NCBI GenBank assembly: GCA_036489565.1
Contig: DASXFN010000091.1
Coordinates: 46,368 to 110,367 of the forward strand
Source: JAICKN01 sp036489565
GTDB taxonomy: Bacteria; Acidobacteriota; Terriglobia; Terriglobales; Acidobacteriaceae
Length of the DNA: 64,000 nt
Direction: 5' to 3'
The notes under the pieces were generated by a model. The model did no database searches. It was given only the letters and a program-made list of their open reading frames with translations, and was not told the DNA's origin. The position numbers and the translations under genes were made by a program. This document shows positions 25,613 to 33,749 of this stretch, in pieces (the first letter of the stretch is position 1; each line of letters begins with the position of its first letter).

Positions 25613-26614
25613 TCAAGCCAACCCGGCGCGCGCCGCAAACAAAGAATTGGCAACTTCGACTCGGTCTCGTCCATTAGCTTTTGCGCGATAAAGCGCTGCG
25701 TCCGCGGCGTGCAGGACGGATTCATAGTCAAAAACACTGTTGGCCTGCATGGAGACCACTCCCAGGGAAAGCGTAATCGAAAGCTGTCCTGCGTCGGTGT
25801 CAATGGGATGCGTGGCGATGGATGCCCGAATCCTCTCCGCGCTCGCCATCAGGTTTGCAGCGTCGCAGCCGGGGACGACTGCCAGGAATTCCTCTCCCCC
25901 ATAACGGCCAACGAAGTCATATTGGCGCAGAGATTTGACAATTCTGGAGACGACCTCCAGCAAGACGGTATCGCCTGCCGGATGCCCATAGGTATCGTTA
26001 ATCCGTTTGAAATGGTCCACGTCCGCCATGAGAATACCCAATGGTTTGCCGTTACGGTGATGGCGTTCGACTTCTCTTTTCAGAAGATCGAGAATCGCAC
26101 GTCGGTTCCAGATTCCAGTCAGGCCATCGTGGGCCGCTTCAAACTGCAGTTTTTCATGAGCTCGCAATAGCGCATCCTGGAGTTGAAGAATTCGCGTTCC
26201 CGAGCGTACGCGCGCCCGCAGTTCGTCCACATCGAAAGGTTTGGTCAGGTAGTCGTCCGCGCCCGCATCAAGCCCCGCCACAATGTCCTGTATGTTGTCC
26301 TTGGCCGTCACCAGCAGAAGGTAACGGTAGGTGCCTTCTTTTCGATGACGCAGCTTACGGCAGAGTTCAAGCCCGTCAAGACCCGGCATCATCCAGTCCA
26401 AAATCGCCAGATGAGGGGCATCGGGTTCCTGTAGGATCTTCCAGGCATCCTCGCCATTTTCAACCGCCACAACACGATAATTCCACTTCTCCAGACAACT
26501 TTGCAGGACATGGCGAAAAATTGGATCATCGTCCGCAACCAGCACCGTATCGGTGAGAGTAGATTTTTCCGAACGGACCGGGTCCTTACCCTCTGAGTTT
26601 TGCGTGGGATTCAT
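25613..26614 (-). CDS. Response regulator diguanylate cyclase (REC-GGDEF, PleD-like)
   Basis: A 333-residue cytosolic protein that should make c-di-GMP when phosphorylated. The receiver domain (about 22-140) has VLVADDDP, the phospho-acceptor Asp73 in ILDWMMPG and the KPF lysine. The GGDEF domain carries DVDHFKRINDTYGHPAGD and an intact active site GGEEF (239-243), with an RxxD inhibitory I-site (Arg230-Asp233) five residues before it, so product inhibition is expected. The ATG at 26614 is two bases past the stop of the Hpt gene upstream, while the longer open frame to 26890 overlaps that gene. The Hpt protein is the obvious phosphodonor. Confidence 0.93.
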   Translation of the reverse strand: MNPTQNSEGKDPVRSEKSTLTDTVLVADDDPIFRHVLQSCLEKWNYRVVAVENGEDAWKILQEPDAPHLAILDWMMPGLDGLELCRKLRHRKEGTYRYLLLVTAKDNIQDIVAGLDAGADDYLTKPFDVDELRARVRSGTRILQLQDALLRAHEKLQFEAAHDGLTGIWNRRAILDLLKREVERHHRNGKPLGILMADVDHFKRINDTYGHPAGDTVLLEVVSRIVKSLRQYDFVGRYGGEEFLAVVPGCDAANLMASAERIRASIATHPIDTDAGQLSITLSLGVVSMQANSVFDYESVLHAADAALYRAKANGRDRVEVANSLFAARAGLA

Positions 26615-26616
26615 TT

Positions 26617-27042
26617 TTAGTGGACACCCGGAGCTTTGTCGAGGGCAAGATGAAGAAGCGCCAAGGACCGTTCCAGCGCGGTCAGGGACGCAACCGCGGA
26701 GGACAAATTGCCCTCCCGTCCCATGTCTTCCATTGCGCGTGCAATGCTGGTGGCTTGCATCGCGCTGAGATAACTGAGTTCGCCTTTCAGGCTGTGGGCG
26801 GCTTGTTGGACTCCAAGCGAATCGCCGGACATGACCGCTTCGCGCAATTTTGTCATTAGCTGGGGATAGCCGCTTAGGAATATCTGGCAAAGCTCTTGAA
26901 GCAGGTTTTCATCCCCGCCGACACGATCCAGCGCCTCATCGCGTTTCCATACCTCCGTAGCGAGGGCATCGGTGGCTATACGGGTTAGCGCGTCGTTTTC
27001 CAATGGGTCCAATCTTGATGAGAACGTGGAATGAACGAACAT
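26617..27042 (-). CDS. Stand-alone histidine phosphotransfer (Hpt) protein
   Basis: A single Hpt domain of about 141 residues that shuttles phosphate between receivers in a multistep phosphorelay. The phospho-accepting histidine is His83 in QQAAHSLKGELSYLSA, within a four-helix bundle pattern. No kinase domain is attached. It is cotranscribed with the REC-GGDEF gene, two bases downstream, and diverges from the kinase cluster. The start is uncertain: ATG at 27042 or GTG at 27063; neither has a clear ribosome-binding site. The partner receivers are probably among those encoded on the opposite strand. Confidence 0.88.
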   Translation of the reverse strand: MFVHSTFSSRLDPLENDALTRIATDALATEVWKRDEALDRVGGDENLLQELCQIFLSGYPQLMTKLREAVMSGDSLGVQQAAHSLKGELSYLSAMQATSIARAMEDMGREGNLSSAVASLTALERSLALLHLALDKAPGVH

Positions 27043-27141
27043 TGCATTTTTCGGCAATTGCACGCTATATCTTTAATATCGGCTTGCCTCCTGGTACATG
27101 TCCTTGAGTACAAAGTTTCTGCCTATCAGTGAGTTGCAGGT

Positions 27142-27159
27142 ATTCACCTCTAGGTGAAT
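27142..27159. promoter_or_regulatory. 18-bp palindrome between the divergent signalling operons
   Basis: ATTCACCT-CT-AGGTGAAT is a perfect 8-bp palindrome around two central bases, located between the Hpt gene and the kinase gene and 53 bases before the kinase ATG. Its size and symmetry suit an operator for a dimeric DNA-binding regulator. No DNA-binding regulator is encoded in the neighbouring cluster. Confidence 0.45.
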
Positions 27160-27212
27160 TCCCACAGGAGGATGCCTAAAGCCCTTCCCACTCCCGCCGA
27201 TGACCTAGATGC

Positions 27213-28505
27213 ATGAGGAGTAGTCCGACATCCCGCCCTGCGCCATTGGTCCCATTCCTGCGCTCTTCCAAGAATGAAGTATGGGCAGGCGCTGCTACTG
27301 CGGGGCTTCCGGCGATCCCGTCCCCAAGCTCGAAACAGGCCCTGCTGACGCAAACAATGCTGTTGCAGACGGTGCTGGACAGCCTGGGAGATGGCTTGAT
27401 CGTCGTGGACAATGCGGGCAGGCTTCTGATCTGGAATGCAGCCGTGGAAAATCTCATTGGCGAGCCGCCTACCAAGCTCGCGCTCAATCAATGGCCGGAA
27501 GCTTTAGGCCTCTACGAGCCGGTGGAATGTAAGCCCTATCCCGCCGAGCAGTTGCCCATGGCGCGCGCATTGCGGGGTGAATCCTGCGAATGCGAAATCT
27601 TGGTGCGCACTCCATTGACAGCGAAGTCTATTTGGATTGAGGTAACGGCCCACCCCCTCAAAGACCAAAACGCCAATGTGGTCGGAGCGGTGACTGCGGT
27701 GCGCAACATCACGCAAAGGAAAATCTCAGAGCAGGAAATCCAGAGGCTCCACGATGAGCTGGAATCCCGCGTTCGCCAACGCACCGTCCAACTGGAAGCG
27801 GCCAACAAAGAGTTGGAGTCCTTCACCTACTCCGTCGCTCACGACCTGCGAGCGCCATTGCGCCATATCGTCGGCTTTGCCCAGATACTTGAAGAAGACT
27901 TCAAACCCAAACTCGAACCTGCAGCGCAACAGTACCTGACACGAATCCAACAGGGAACGCGGCGCATGGGATTGCTGGTGGACGAACTACTCAACCTCGC
28001 CAAGGTCGGGCGGCAGCCGCTAAATCTTCAGCTTGTGAATTTGGCGCCGATTGCCGAGCGAGTGATCGCGGAACTTGCTCCCAGTCAAGAAGGGCGCGAG
28101 GTGAAGTGGAAACTCGGAGAGCTTTCCTGGGCGCAGTGCGACGCAAATCTGGTGAAGCAAGTATTTCAGCACCTTATTTCCAACGCGATCAAATATACCC
28201 GGCTTCGCCAGCACACTGTCATTGAGATTGGCAAAACAGAAGCAGGCGGGCATACATGCATCTTCGTCCGGGATAACGGAGTGGGCTTCAACATGAAATA
28301 CGTGGGAAAACTGTTTGGAGTCTTTCAGCGCCTCCACCGCAATGAAGATTTCGAGGGAACAGGAATAGGGCTCGCTACCGTGCAACGGATTGTTCAAAAA
28401 CACCGTGGGCGAGTATGGGCGGAAGGGGAAATGGACCGGGGAGCGACGTTTTATTTCACGCTGAAGGGTCTGGAACAAGAACCGGGCACCCAGGAAAGCA
28501 AATGA
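27213..28505 (+). CDS. PAS-domain histidine kinase, phytochrome-like kinase core
   Basis: A soluble 430-residue kinase and first gene of the plus-strand signalling run. A poorly conserved N-terminus is followed by a PAS domain (about 48-168: LLQTVLDSLGDGLIVVDNAG ... VRNITQRKISE), a coiled coil, the H-box with His210 in FTYSVAHDLRAPLRHI, and an HATPase domain (N-box HLISNAIKYT; VRDNGVGFNMKY; FEGTGIGLATVQRI). The SYSVAHDLRAPLR form is that of cyanobacterial-phytochrome-type kinases, which usually pair with Rcp1-like regulators; one follows 13 bases downstream. No heme or bilin site is seen. Starts at 27213 or at the PAS-proximal ATG at 27357 are both possible. Confidence 0.92.
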   Translation: MRSSPTSRPAPLVPFLRSSKNEVWAGAATAGLPAIPSPSSKQALLTQTMLLQTVLDSLGDGLIVVDNAGRLLIWNAAVENLIGEPPTKLALNQWPEALGLYEPVECKPYPAEQLPMARALRGESCECEILVRTPLTAKSIWIEVTAHPLKDQNANVVGAVTAVRNITQRKISEQEIQRLHDELESRVRQRTVQLEAANKELESFTYSVAHDLRAPLRHIVGFAQILEEDFKPKLEPAAQQYLTRIQQGTRRMGLLVDELLNLAKVGRQPLNLQLVNLAPIAERVIAELAPSQEGREVKWKLGELSWAQCDANLVKQVFQHLISNAIKYTRLRQHTVIEIGKTEAGGHTCIFVRDNGVGFNMKYVGKLFGVFQRLHRNEDFEGTGIGLATVQRIVQKHRGRVWAEGEMDRGATFYFTLKGLEQEPGTQESK

Positions 28506-28518
28506 GGTTGGAGTTGCC

Positions 28519-28992
28519 ATGAAAGCATTCGACGCGGAAATTCTTTTGATTGAAGACAACCAGGACGATCTGGACTTGACGCTCCATGCGCTGAAGCGGG
28601 AGAACCTGGCAAACAATATTTTAATTGCGCGCGATGGAGAAGAAGCGCTGGATTTTTTCTTCTGCCGCGGCAGCTATGCGGAGCGCAACTTCGACACTCC
28701 TCCCCGCCTGGTATTGCTCGATTTAAAACTGCCGAAGGTGAATGGAATTGAAGTGCTGCAACAGGTCAAAAGCGATCCCCGCACCAAGAGTATTCCCGTG
28801 GTGGTGTTGACGTCCTCCAAGGAAGAGCTGGATCTGGTGCGCAGTTATAACCTGGGCGCAAACAGTTACATTCAAAAGCCCGTCAATTTCACCGAATTTC
28901 GCCAGACGGTAAAACACCTGGGCTTGTATTGGCTGGTGGTCAATCAACCCGCGCCGCAGGGCACCTGCGAGCCCGCGGGACAGGAATCATGA
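28519..28992 (+). CDS. Rcp1-type single-domain response regulator
   Basis: A 157-residue receiver with no output domain. It has ILLIEDNQDDLDL, phospho-acceptor Asp68 in LVLLDLKLPKVNG, the VVVLTSS threonine/serine and the QKPVNF lysine. The D-rich loop (DNQDD) and the extended DFFFCRG helix are typical of Rcp1 regulators paired with phytochrome-like kinases. It probably receives phosphate from the kinase 13 bases upstream and may hand it to Hpt or act on a protein partner. Its TGA overlaps the ATG of the next gene (ATGA). Confidence 0.93.
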   Translation: MKAFDAEILLIEDNQDDLDLTLHALKRENLANNILIARDGEEALDFFFCRGSYAERNFDTPPRLVLLDLKLPKVNGIEVLQQVKSDPRTKSIPVVVLTSSKEELDLVRSYNLGANSYIQKPVNFTEFRQTVKHLGLYWLVVNQPAPQGTCEPAGQES

Positions 28993-30263
28993 CTGGTGAA
29001 ATCATGACCAGCGAAATCATGAGCCCCGTGGAAAGGCCGTCCTCGGGCGACAGGGGAGAGCCGCTACGCGTCCTGCTGGTGGAGGACAACGCTGCCGACA
29101 GTGAACTGGTGTTGCGCGAACTGAAGCGCGCCGGCTTTGACGTTACCAGCGAACTCGTGCAGGCCGCGGAAGAGTTCCGCCTCATCCTGGAAAAGTTCGT
29201 GCCTGACATCGTGCTTGCCGACTACAACCTGGGGCAATGGAGAGGGATGGAAGCGTTGGAAATTATTCGCAACAAGGCCCTCGACATTCCGCTGATCCTG
29301 GTTTCAGGCGCGCTTGGAGAAGTCACGGCGGTGGAATGCATAAAGCAGGGTGTCACCGACTACGTCCTGAAGGACTCGCTGCCACGCTTGCCGGTTTCCA
29401 TCCGCCGCGCCTTGCGCGAGCAAAGGCTCCGCGCGCAACGCAAGCAGGCGGAGAATGAGTTGGCACTGAAAGTGGAGGAACTGGCCCGCTCCAATCGCGA
29501 TTTGGAACAATTTGCGTATGTCGCGTCCCACGATTTGCAGGAACCGTTGCGCATGGTGGCGATGTACACGCAACTTCTCGCGGAACGCTATCGCGGAAAG
29601 CTGGACGAGCAGGCTGACAAATACATCCATTACGCCGTGGACGGCGCGTTGCGCATGCAAACCCTGGTGCAGGACTTGCTCGCCTTTTCACGGGCGGGCC
29701 GCGAAGGCACCAAGATGAGCCAGGTGGACTGCAATCTGGTAATGCGGCAGATTCTCAAAAATTTGGAAGCGGCCATCCGCGAGAAAAATGCCGTGATCAA
29801 ACACGACGCGCTGCCCACGGTCCTCGCTAACAGCTCGCAATTGCAGCAGGTGCTGCAAAATCTCGTGAACAACGCCATCAAATTCCACGGAAGCAAAGCG
29901 CCGGAAATCGAGGTCCGAGCGGAGCGAACGGAGATGGAGTGGGAGTTCTTCGTGAGCGATAACGGAATCGGCATCGCGCCCGAACATGCGGACCGCATTT
30001 TCGTAATTTTTCAGCGGCTGCATACGCGCGAAGAATATCCAGGGAATGGAATCGGGCTTTCTATCTGCAAAAAGATCGTGGAACGGCACGGAGGAAGAAT
30101 CTGGGCCGAGTCCGGCGCTCATGGGGGGACGACCTTCCATTTCACATTGCCCGCGCTTGAGGACAAGGGCAACCCCGCCAATCGCGGTGCGGAACAAAAA
30201 AATCCAGAAACGAAAGACGAAGAACAGACCTATGAACCCAGCGGAAGTCTTGTTAGTAGATGA
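28989..30263 (+). CDS. Receiver-histidine kinase (REC-HisKA-HATPase)
   Basis: A 424-residue kinase controlled by an N-terminal receiver instead of a sensor domain. REC: VLLVEDNAADSELVLREL, Asp78 in IVLADYNLG, and the YVLKD lysine. A helical linker leads to His181 in FAYVASHDLQEPLRMV and an HATPase domain (VNNAIKFHG; VSDNGIGI; GNGIGLSICKKIV). It therefore looks like an internal relay step: phosphorylation of REC would tune kinase output. ATG at 28989 overlaps the preceding stop; ATGs at 29004 and 29019 are alternatives. The 3' end overlaps the next gene by 32 bases in another frame. Confidence 0.92.
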   Translation: MTGEIMTSEIMSPVERPSSGDRGEPLRVLLVEDNAADSELVLRELKRAGFDVTSELVQAAEEFRLILEKFVPDIVLADYNLGQWRGMEALEIIRNKALDIPLILVSGALGEVTAVECIKQGVTDYVLKDSLPRLPVSIRRALREQRLRAQRKQAENELALKVEELARSNRDLEQFAYVASHDLQEPLRMVAMYTQLLAERYRGKLDEQADKYIHYAVDGALRMQTLVQDLLAFSRAGREGTKMSQVDCNLVMRQILKNLEAAIREKNAVIKHDALPTVLANSSQLQQVLQNLVNNAIKFHGSKAPEIEVRAERTEMEWEFFVSDNGIGIAPEHADRIFVIFQRLHTREEYPGNGIGLSICKKIVERHGGRIWAESGAHGGTTFHFTLPALEDKGNPANRGAEQKNPETKDEEQTYEPSGSLVSR

Positions 30264-30669
30264 CAATCCGGCCGACCTCGACCTTGCGCGCGACCTGCTG
30301 ATCGCAAATGAGCATCCGCGCCAGGTCAGCGCCGTCACCGATGGAGAAGATGCCGTCGCATTTCTGCGCCGCGAGGGGCGATACACATCAGCGCAGCGGC
30401 CGGACCTGATCATTCTGGACCTGAACCTGCCCCGCAAAAATGGATGGCAAGTCCTCGAGGAAGTGAAATCGGACCCAAAGCTGCGCTCTACTCCCGTGGT
30501 GATCTTTAGCACGTCTGAAGCCCCGCGTGATATTGGGAATTGCTACCGGCTGGGCGCCAACAGTTACGTACGCAAGCCGGGAAATTTACAGGACTACATG
30601 GCCGTGATCCAGTCCATTGGCCAGTTTTGGTTTCAGAACGCATGTTTACCGCGCAGAGAGGAACAGTGA
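30232..30669 (+). CDS. Rcp1-type single-domain response regulator
   Basis: A 145-residue receiver. Key residues are VLLVDDNPADLDLARDLL, Asp63 in LIILDLNLPRKNG, the VVIFSTS switch residue and the VRKPG lysine. Its ATG lies inside the end of the upstream kinase gene (32-base overlap) and its TGA overlaps the GTG of the next gene, so expression is probably coupled to both. It is a paralogue of the regulator at 28519, suggesting kinase-regulator pair duplication. Confidence 0.92.
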   Translation: MNPAEVLLVDDNPADLDLARDLLIANEHPRQVSAVTDGEDAVAFLRREGRYTSAQRPDLIILDLNLPRKNGWQVLEEVKSDPKLRSTPVVIFSTSEAPRDIGNCYRLGANSYVRKPGNLQDYMAVIQSIGQFWFQNACLPRREEQ

Positions 30670-32255
30670 GCAATCGGCACACGGTCCTGTTGATCGAGGA
30701 CAATCCCGGCGATGCGGATTTAGTCCGCTTGCGTCTGGTCGAAAGCGAATCCGATGTTGAGGTGCGCTGCGTGGACCGGCTCTCCGCGGGCCTGCAACAT
30801 CTCGGAGACGAGTCGCCCACTCTGGTGTTGCTGGATTTAAACCTGCCCGACAGCCACGGCGCGGAAACCTTTCGCAAGATCCTGAGCAAAGCCCCCGGAG
30901 TTCCCGTAGTTGTTCTCTCCGGTCAGGATGACGAGGAACTAGCGCTCAAGGCGGTGCACCAGGGCGTCCAGGACTATCTGGTAAAGGGAGAATTCAACAG
31001 CACGCAACTGGCGCGGGCCATGCGCTATGCCATTGAGCGCCAGGCGCTGCTCACTTCGCTCGACATTAGCCGGCGGCAGCAACTCGAATTTAAAAACCAA
31101 TTCTTATCGCACGTATCCCACGAACTGAGAACGCCGCTCACCTGCATTCATCAGTTTGTCACCCTCATGCTAGACGGTCTTACCGGGCCTCTGGTTCCAC
31201 AGCAGACCGAGCATCTGGAAACCGTTCTGCGAAGCACGAACCAGTTGCGCTCCATGATCGGCGATCTTTTGGAGGCGACCCGCGTGGAATCCGGCAAAAT
31301 CCGGGTTGAGCCGCAGTGCATCGCGATTGGAGAAGTCATTCACCAAGTTCTCTCCATGCTTCGGGCCAGCGCCCAGAACAAAGAAATTGGACTGGAAATC
31401 GGTGTGGACACCCGCATCCCGCTGGCGTTCGCCGACGCCGACCGCATGCTCCAGGTGCTGACCAATCTCCTGGATAACGCCATCAAGTTCACCGCGCCGG
31501 GTGGTTCAATCATGGTGAAGGCGTTTCTTCTCGAGTCTGATCCCGACTTCGTGTACATCTCGGTCTCCGATACCGGGCGCGGTATCAATCCGGAAGTTAA
31601 AGCAATGATCTTCGAACGCCTCTATCAGGAGCCGGGCACGATTGACGACAGCCGCAAAGGTCTGGGATTAGGTCTTTACATCACGCGCGAAATCGTGAGT
31701 CTGCATGGCGGACGCATCTGGGTGGAAAGCGAGCCTGGGCACGGAAGCACGTTTACCTTTACGCTACCTTTGTTTTCGCTGGCCAAGCTACTTCTTCCAG
31801 CGGTTGTCGAGGAAGGAAAGCTGCGCAGCTCATTGTCCCTCATCACGGTTGAGCTGACGCCGCTCTCTGCGCAAGCCGTGGGAAATTGGCGCGAGCTTCG
31901 GCGGCAATGCCTGGAACTGTTGCGCTCCTGCATTCTCGCGGACAAAGACCTGCTGCTGCCAACGCTGGGTATTGAAAAACGCGAGGCATTCCTTATTCTG
32001 GCTGCCGCAGACCTTCACGGTACCGAGGTGATTACGGAAAGAATCCGCGAGCAGATCATGCGCTCTCCGGATCTGCAGGGCCGGGTAGTTGGAAATGTCT
32101 CCGCCGTGCCCATTGCGCTTCCCACCCGCGACAGTTCGGAGCCGATTGAAAAACAGGTGCAGGAAGTCGCCGACAGCGTGACCGAACTGGTAATGGCAGT
32201 CCTGCTTAAGCCCAAGAATTTAGAGCAAAAGAAGATCAACACGAAAGTGAACTGA
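30666..32255 (+). CDS. Receiver-histidine kinase with a GGDEF-like C-terminal tail
   Basis: A 529-residue hybrid. REC: VLLIEDNPGDADLV with Asp57 in LVLLDLNLPDSHG. The H-box has His152 in FLSHVSHELRTPLTCI, followed by HATPase motifs (LLDNAIKFT; VSDTGRGI; GLGLGLYITREIV). About 160 residues follow the HATPase domain. They have a beta-alpha-beta pattern (SLSLITVELTPL; EKREAFLILAAADLHGTEVITERI; GNVSAVPI) that resembles a GGDEF fold without a GGDEF motif. I chose the GTG at 30666: AGAGG precedes it and it overlaps the upstream stop (GTGA). The ATG at 30642 is the alternative. The tail's identity is inference. Confidence 0.88.
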   Translation: MSNRHTVLLIEDNPGDADLVRLRLVESESDVEVRCVDRLSAGLQHLGDESPTLVLLDLNLPDSHGAETFRKILSKAPGVPVVVLSGQDDEELALKAVHQGVQDYLVKGEFNSTQLARAMRYAIERQALLTSLDISRRQQLEFKNQFLSHVSHELRTPLTCIHQFVTLMLDGLTGPLVPQQTEHLETVLRSTNQLRSMIGDLLEATRVESGKIRVEPQCIAIGEVIHQVLSMLRASAQNKEIGLEIGVDTRIPLAFADADRMLQVLTNLLDNAIKFTAPGGSIMVKAFLLESDPDFVYISVSDTGRGINPEVKAMIFERLYQEPGTIDDSRKGLGLGLYITREIVSLHGGRIWVESEPGHGSTFTFTLPLFSLAKLLLPAVVEEGKLRSSLSLITVELTPLSAQAVGNWRELRRQCLELLRSCILADKDLLLPTLGIEKREAFLILAAADLHGTEVITERIREQIMRSPDLQGRVVGNVSAVPIALPTRDSSEPIEKQVQEVADSVTELVMAVLLKPKNLEQKKINTKVN

Positions 32256-32278
32256 GAAATCGCAGAAGCGAGGAGAAA

Positions 32279-32680
32279 ATGGACAAAGCAAAAATCTTGA
32301 TCGTTGACGATGATCCCGATCTCAGGCGCGGGCTGAACCTGCGCTTGCGGGCCAACCACTATGACACCGCGTATGCCACCGACGGTTTTTCCGCCATTGC
32401 CATGGCCCAGAAAGAAAAACCAGATCTCATCATTCTGGATATCGGCTTGCCGGCGGGCGATGGCTTCGTGGTGCTGGAGCGGTTGCAGGAAAATGCCACA
32501 TTGTCGGCGATTCCCGTGATCGTACTCACCGCTCGTGATCCGCAAGCCACGCGGGAAAAAATCATGCGCGGCGGCGCCACCGCATTCTTTCAAAAACCAG
32601 CGGACAACGCGGAGTTGCTCAGTACAATTCGCTCGGTGTTGAGTCCTCCATGGCCCGGGACCGTGGCTACAATGGCTTAG
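32279..32680 (+). CDS. Single-domain response regulator, CheY-like
   Basis: A 133-residue receiver with KILIVDDDPDLRRGL, Asp54 in LIILDIGLPAGDG, VIVLTARD and the FFQKPADN lysine. GAGGAG seven bases before the ATG is a good ribosome-binding site. Unlike the two Rcp1-type regulators it has the compact CheY/OmpR-receiver form. It closes the kinase run and precedes the hairpin and PAS-GGDEF gene. With motAB downstream, a CheY-like motility output is possible but not demonstrated. Confidence 0.92.
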   Translation: MDKAKILIVDDDPDLRRGLNLRLRANHYDTAYATDGFSAIAMAQKEKPDLIILDIGLPAGDGFVVLERLQENATLSAIPVIVLTARDPQATREKIMRGGATAFFQKPADNAELLSTIRSVLSPPWPGTVATMA

Positions 32681-32698
32681 GGGGGCGACGGTCCCACT

Positions 32699-32749
32699 GC
32701 AGGAAGGGCATTTCGCTCGCTGTTTTTGGCTGCGAAATGCCTTTCCTGC
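32699..32749 (+). repeat. 18-bp stem hairpin between the regulator and PAS-GGDEF genes
   Basis: GCAGGAAGGGCATTTCGC (32699-32716) pairs with GCGAAATGCCTTTCCTGC (32732-32749), 17 Watson-Crick pairs plus one G-U, around a 15-base loop. No T-run follows directly. It could be a terminator or attenuator, an mRNA processing/stability element dividing the operon, or a dispersed repeat. Confidence 0.7.
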
Positions 32750-32839
32750 TCAACCCCTTCCCACCAAAGTTCCTCGCATGTTTTAAGTTCAGGATTTTCC
32801 TGCCGATGTGCAAAGTAGCCCTCGCACCCACGGCTGGAC

Positions 32840-33742
32840 ATGCTCGCCAACGACCCAAACATATTTCGCGCCATTCTCGACAGCCTGCAGCTTGGCGTGT
32901 ACCTGCTCGATAAGAACCGCCGAATCGTGTTCTGGAACCGCGGAGCGGAGCGAATCACCGGCTATCAGCGCCATGAGGTTGTTGGCCATCTCTGCCAGGA
33001 AAATATTCTTCCTGACTGTGGCGATCACGGATGCGGCCTTTGTGGCGCAGTCTGTCCGTTGGCTCTGACTATTCATGAAGGCAAACCCAAAGAAGCTCAT
33101 GTGTACTTTCGCCTTCACGCCGGGCATCGCGTTGCCATGCAGGTATGGGCAGTGCCCGTCCGCGATGAAAATGGCACGGTGATTGGAGTGGCGGAAAGCT
33201 TTCATGAACTGAAATCGGTCTCAGACCGCAATCGCCGCCAGGGCATGCTGGCCGCCCACGGATGTCTGGATCCAACTACGGGTCTGGCCAACATGGACTT
33301 TACCAATTTTCACTTGCGCGAAAACCTCGCCAGCTTCAACGAATACCGGCTGCCCTTTGGCATCGTCAGTATTCGCATCAACAACCTTGATCACTTCAAA
33401 GCCGCTTACGGCCGCGTGGCCGTGGATGAAGTTGTGAACATGATCGCGGAAAGCGCCCGGAACAGTATCCGCCCCACGGATTTCGTAGGACGCTGGGGCG
33501 AGGACCAATTTCTGGTGATCGCTCTGAACTGCACGCAAACAGGCCTGGAAAAAGTCGTGCAACGCATTCAAAGGGTCACCGGACACACGGAACTGAAATG
33601 GTGGGGAGACAGATTGGAGATTTCTATCTCCATTGGCGCTGCTACCGTGCAAGCCCGGGATTCGGTTGAATCACTGTTGACGCGTGCTGGAATTTCAAAG
33701 AAAGGAAATGCAAGAGGCGCTGCCTCGGGCACGGAGATTTAA
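32840..33742 (+). CDS. PAS domain protein with a degenerate GGDEF domain
   Basis: A 300-residue cytosolic protein. The PAS domain (about 1-125) contains five cysteines in a short stretch (Cys52, 60, 65, 68 and 72; CGDHGCGLCGAVC), which could bind a metal, Fe-S cluster or respond to redox. The GGDEF domain aligns from LDPTTGLANMDF, but the active-site motif is GEDQF (220-224) instead of GG(D/E)EF, so catalysis is doubtful. An RxxD I-site (Arg211-Asp214) is kept at the correct distance. This suggests a c-di-GMP receptor rather than a synthase. The stop lies seven bases before motA, so it is almost certainly in the same operon. Confidence 0.88.
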   Translation: MLANDPNIFRAILDSLQLGVYLLDKNRRIVFWNRGAERITGYQRHEVVGHLCQENILPDCGDHGCGLCGAVCPLALTIHEGKPKEAHVYFRLHAGHRVAMQVWAVPVRDENGTVIGVAESFHELKSVSDRNRRQGMLAAHGCLDPTTGLANMDFTNFHLRENLASFNEYRLPFGIVSIRINNLDHFKAAYGRVAVDEVVNMIAESARNSIRPTDFVGRWGEDQFLVIALNCTQTGLEKVVQRIQRVTGHTELKWWGDRLEISISIGAATVQARDSVESLLTRAGISKKGNARGAASGTEI

Positions 33743-33749
33743 CACTCAG

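Noticed and set aside
27172..27216. 14-codon frame (MPKALPTPADDLDA) overlapping the kinase ATG
   Set aside because: The AGGAGG sequence touches the ATG with no spacing, so it would not work as a ribosome-binding site. No other support.
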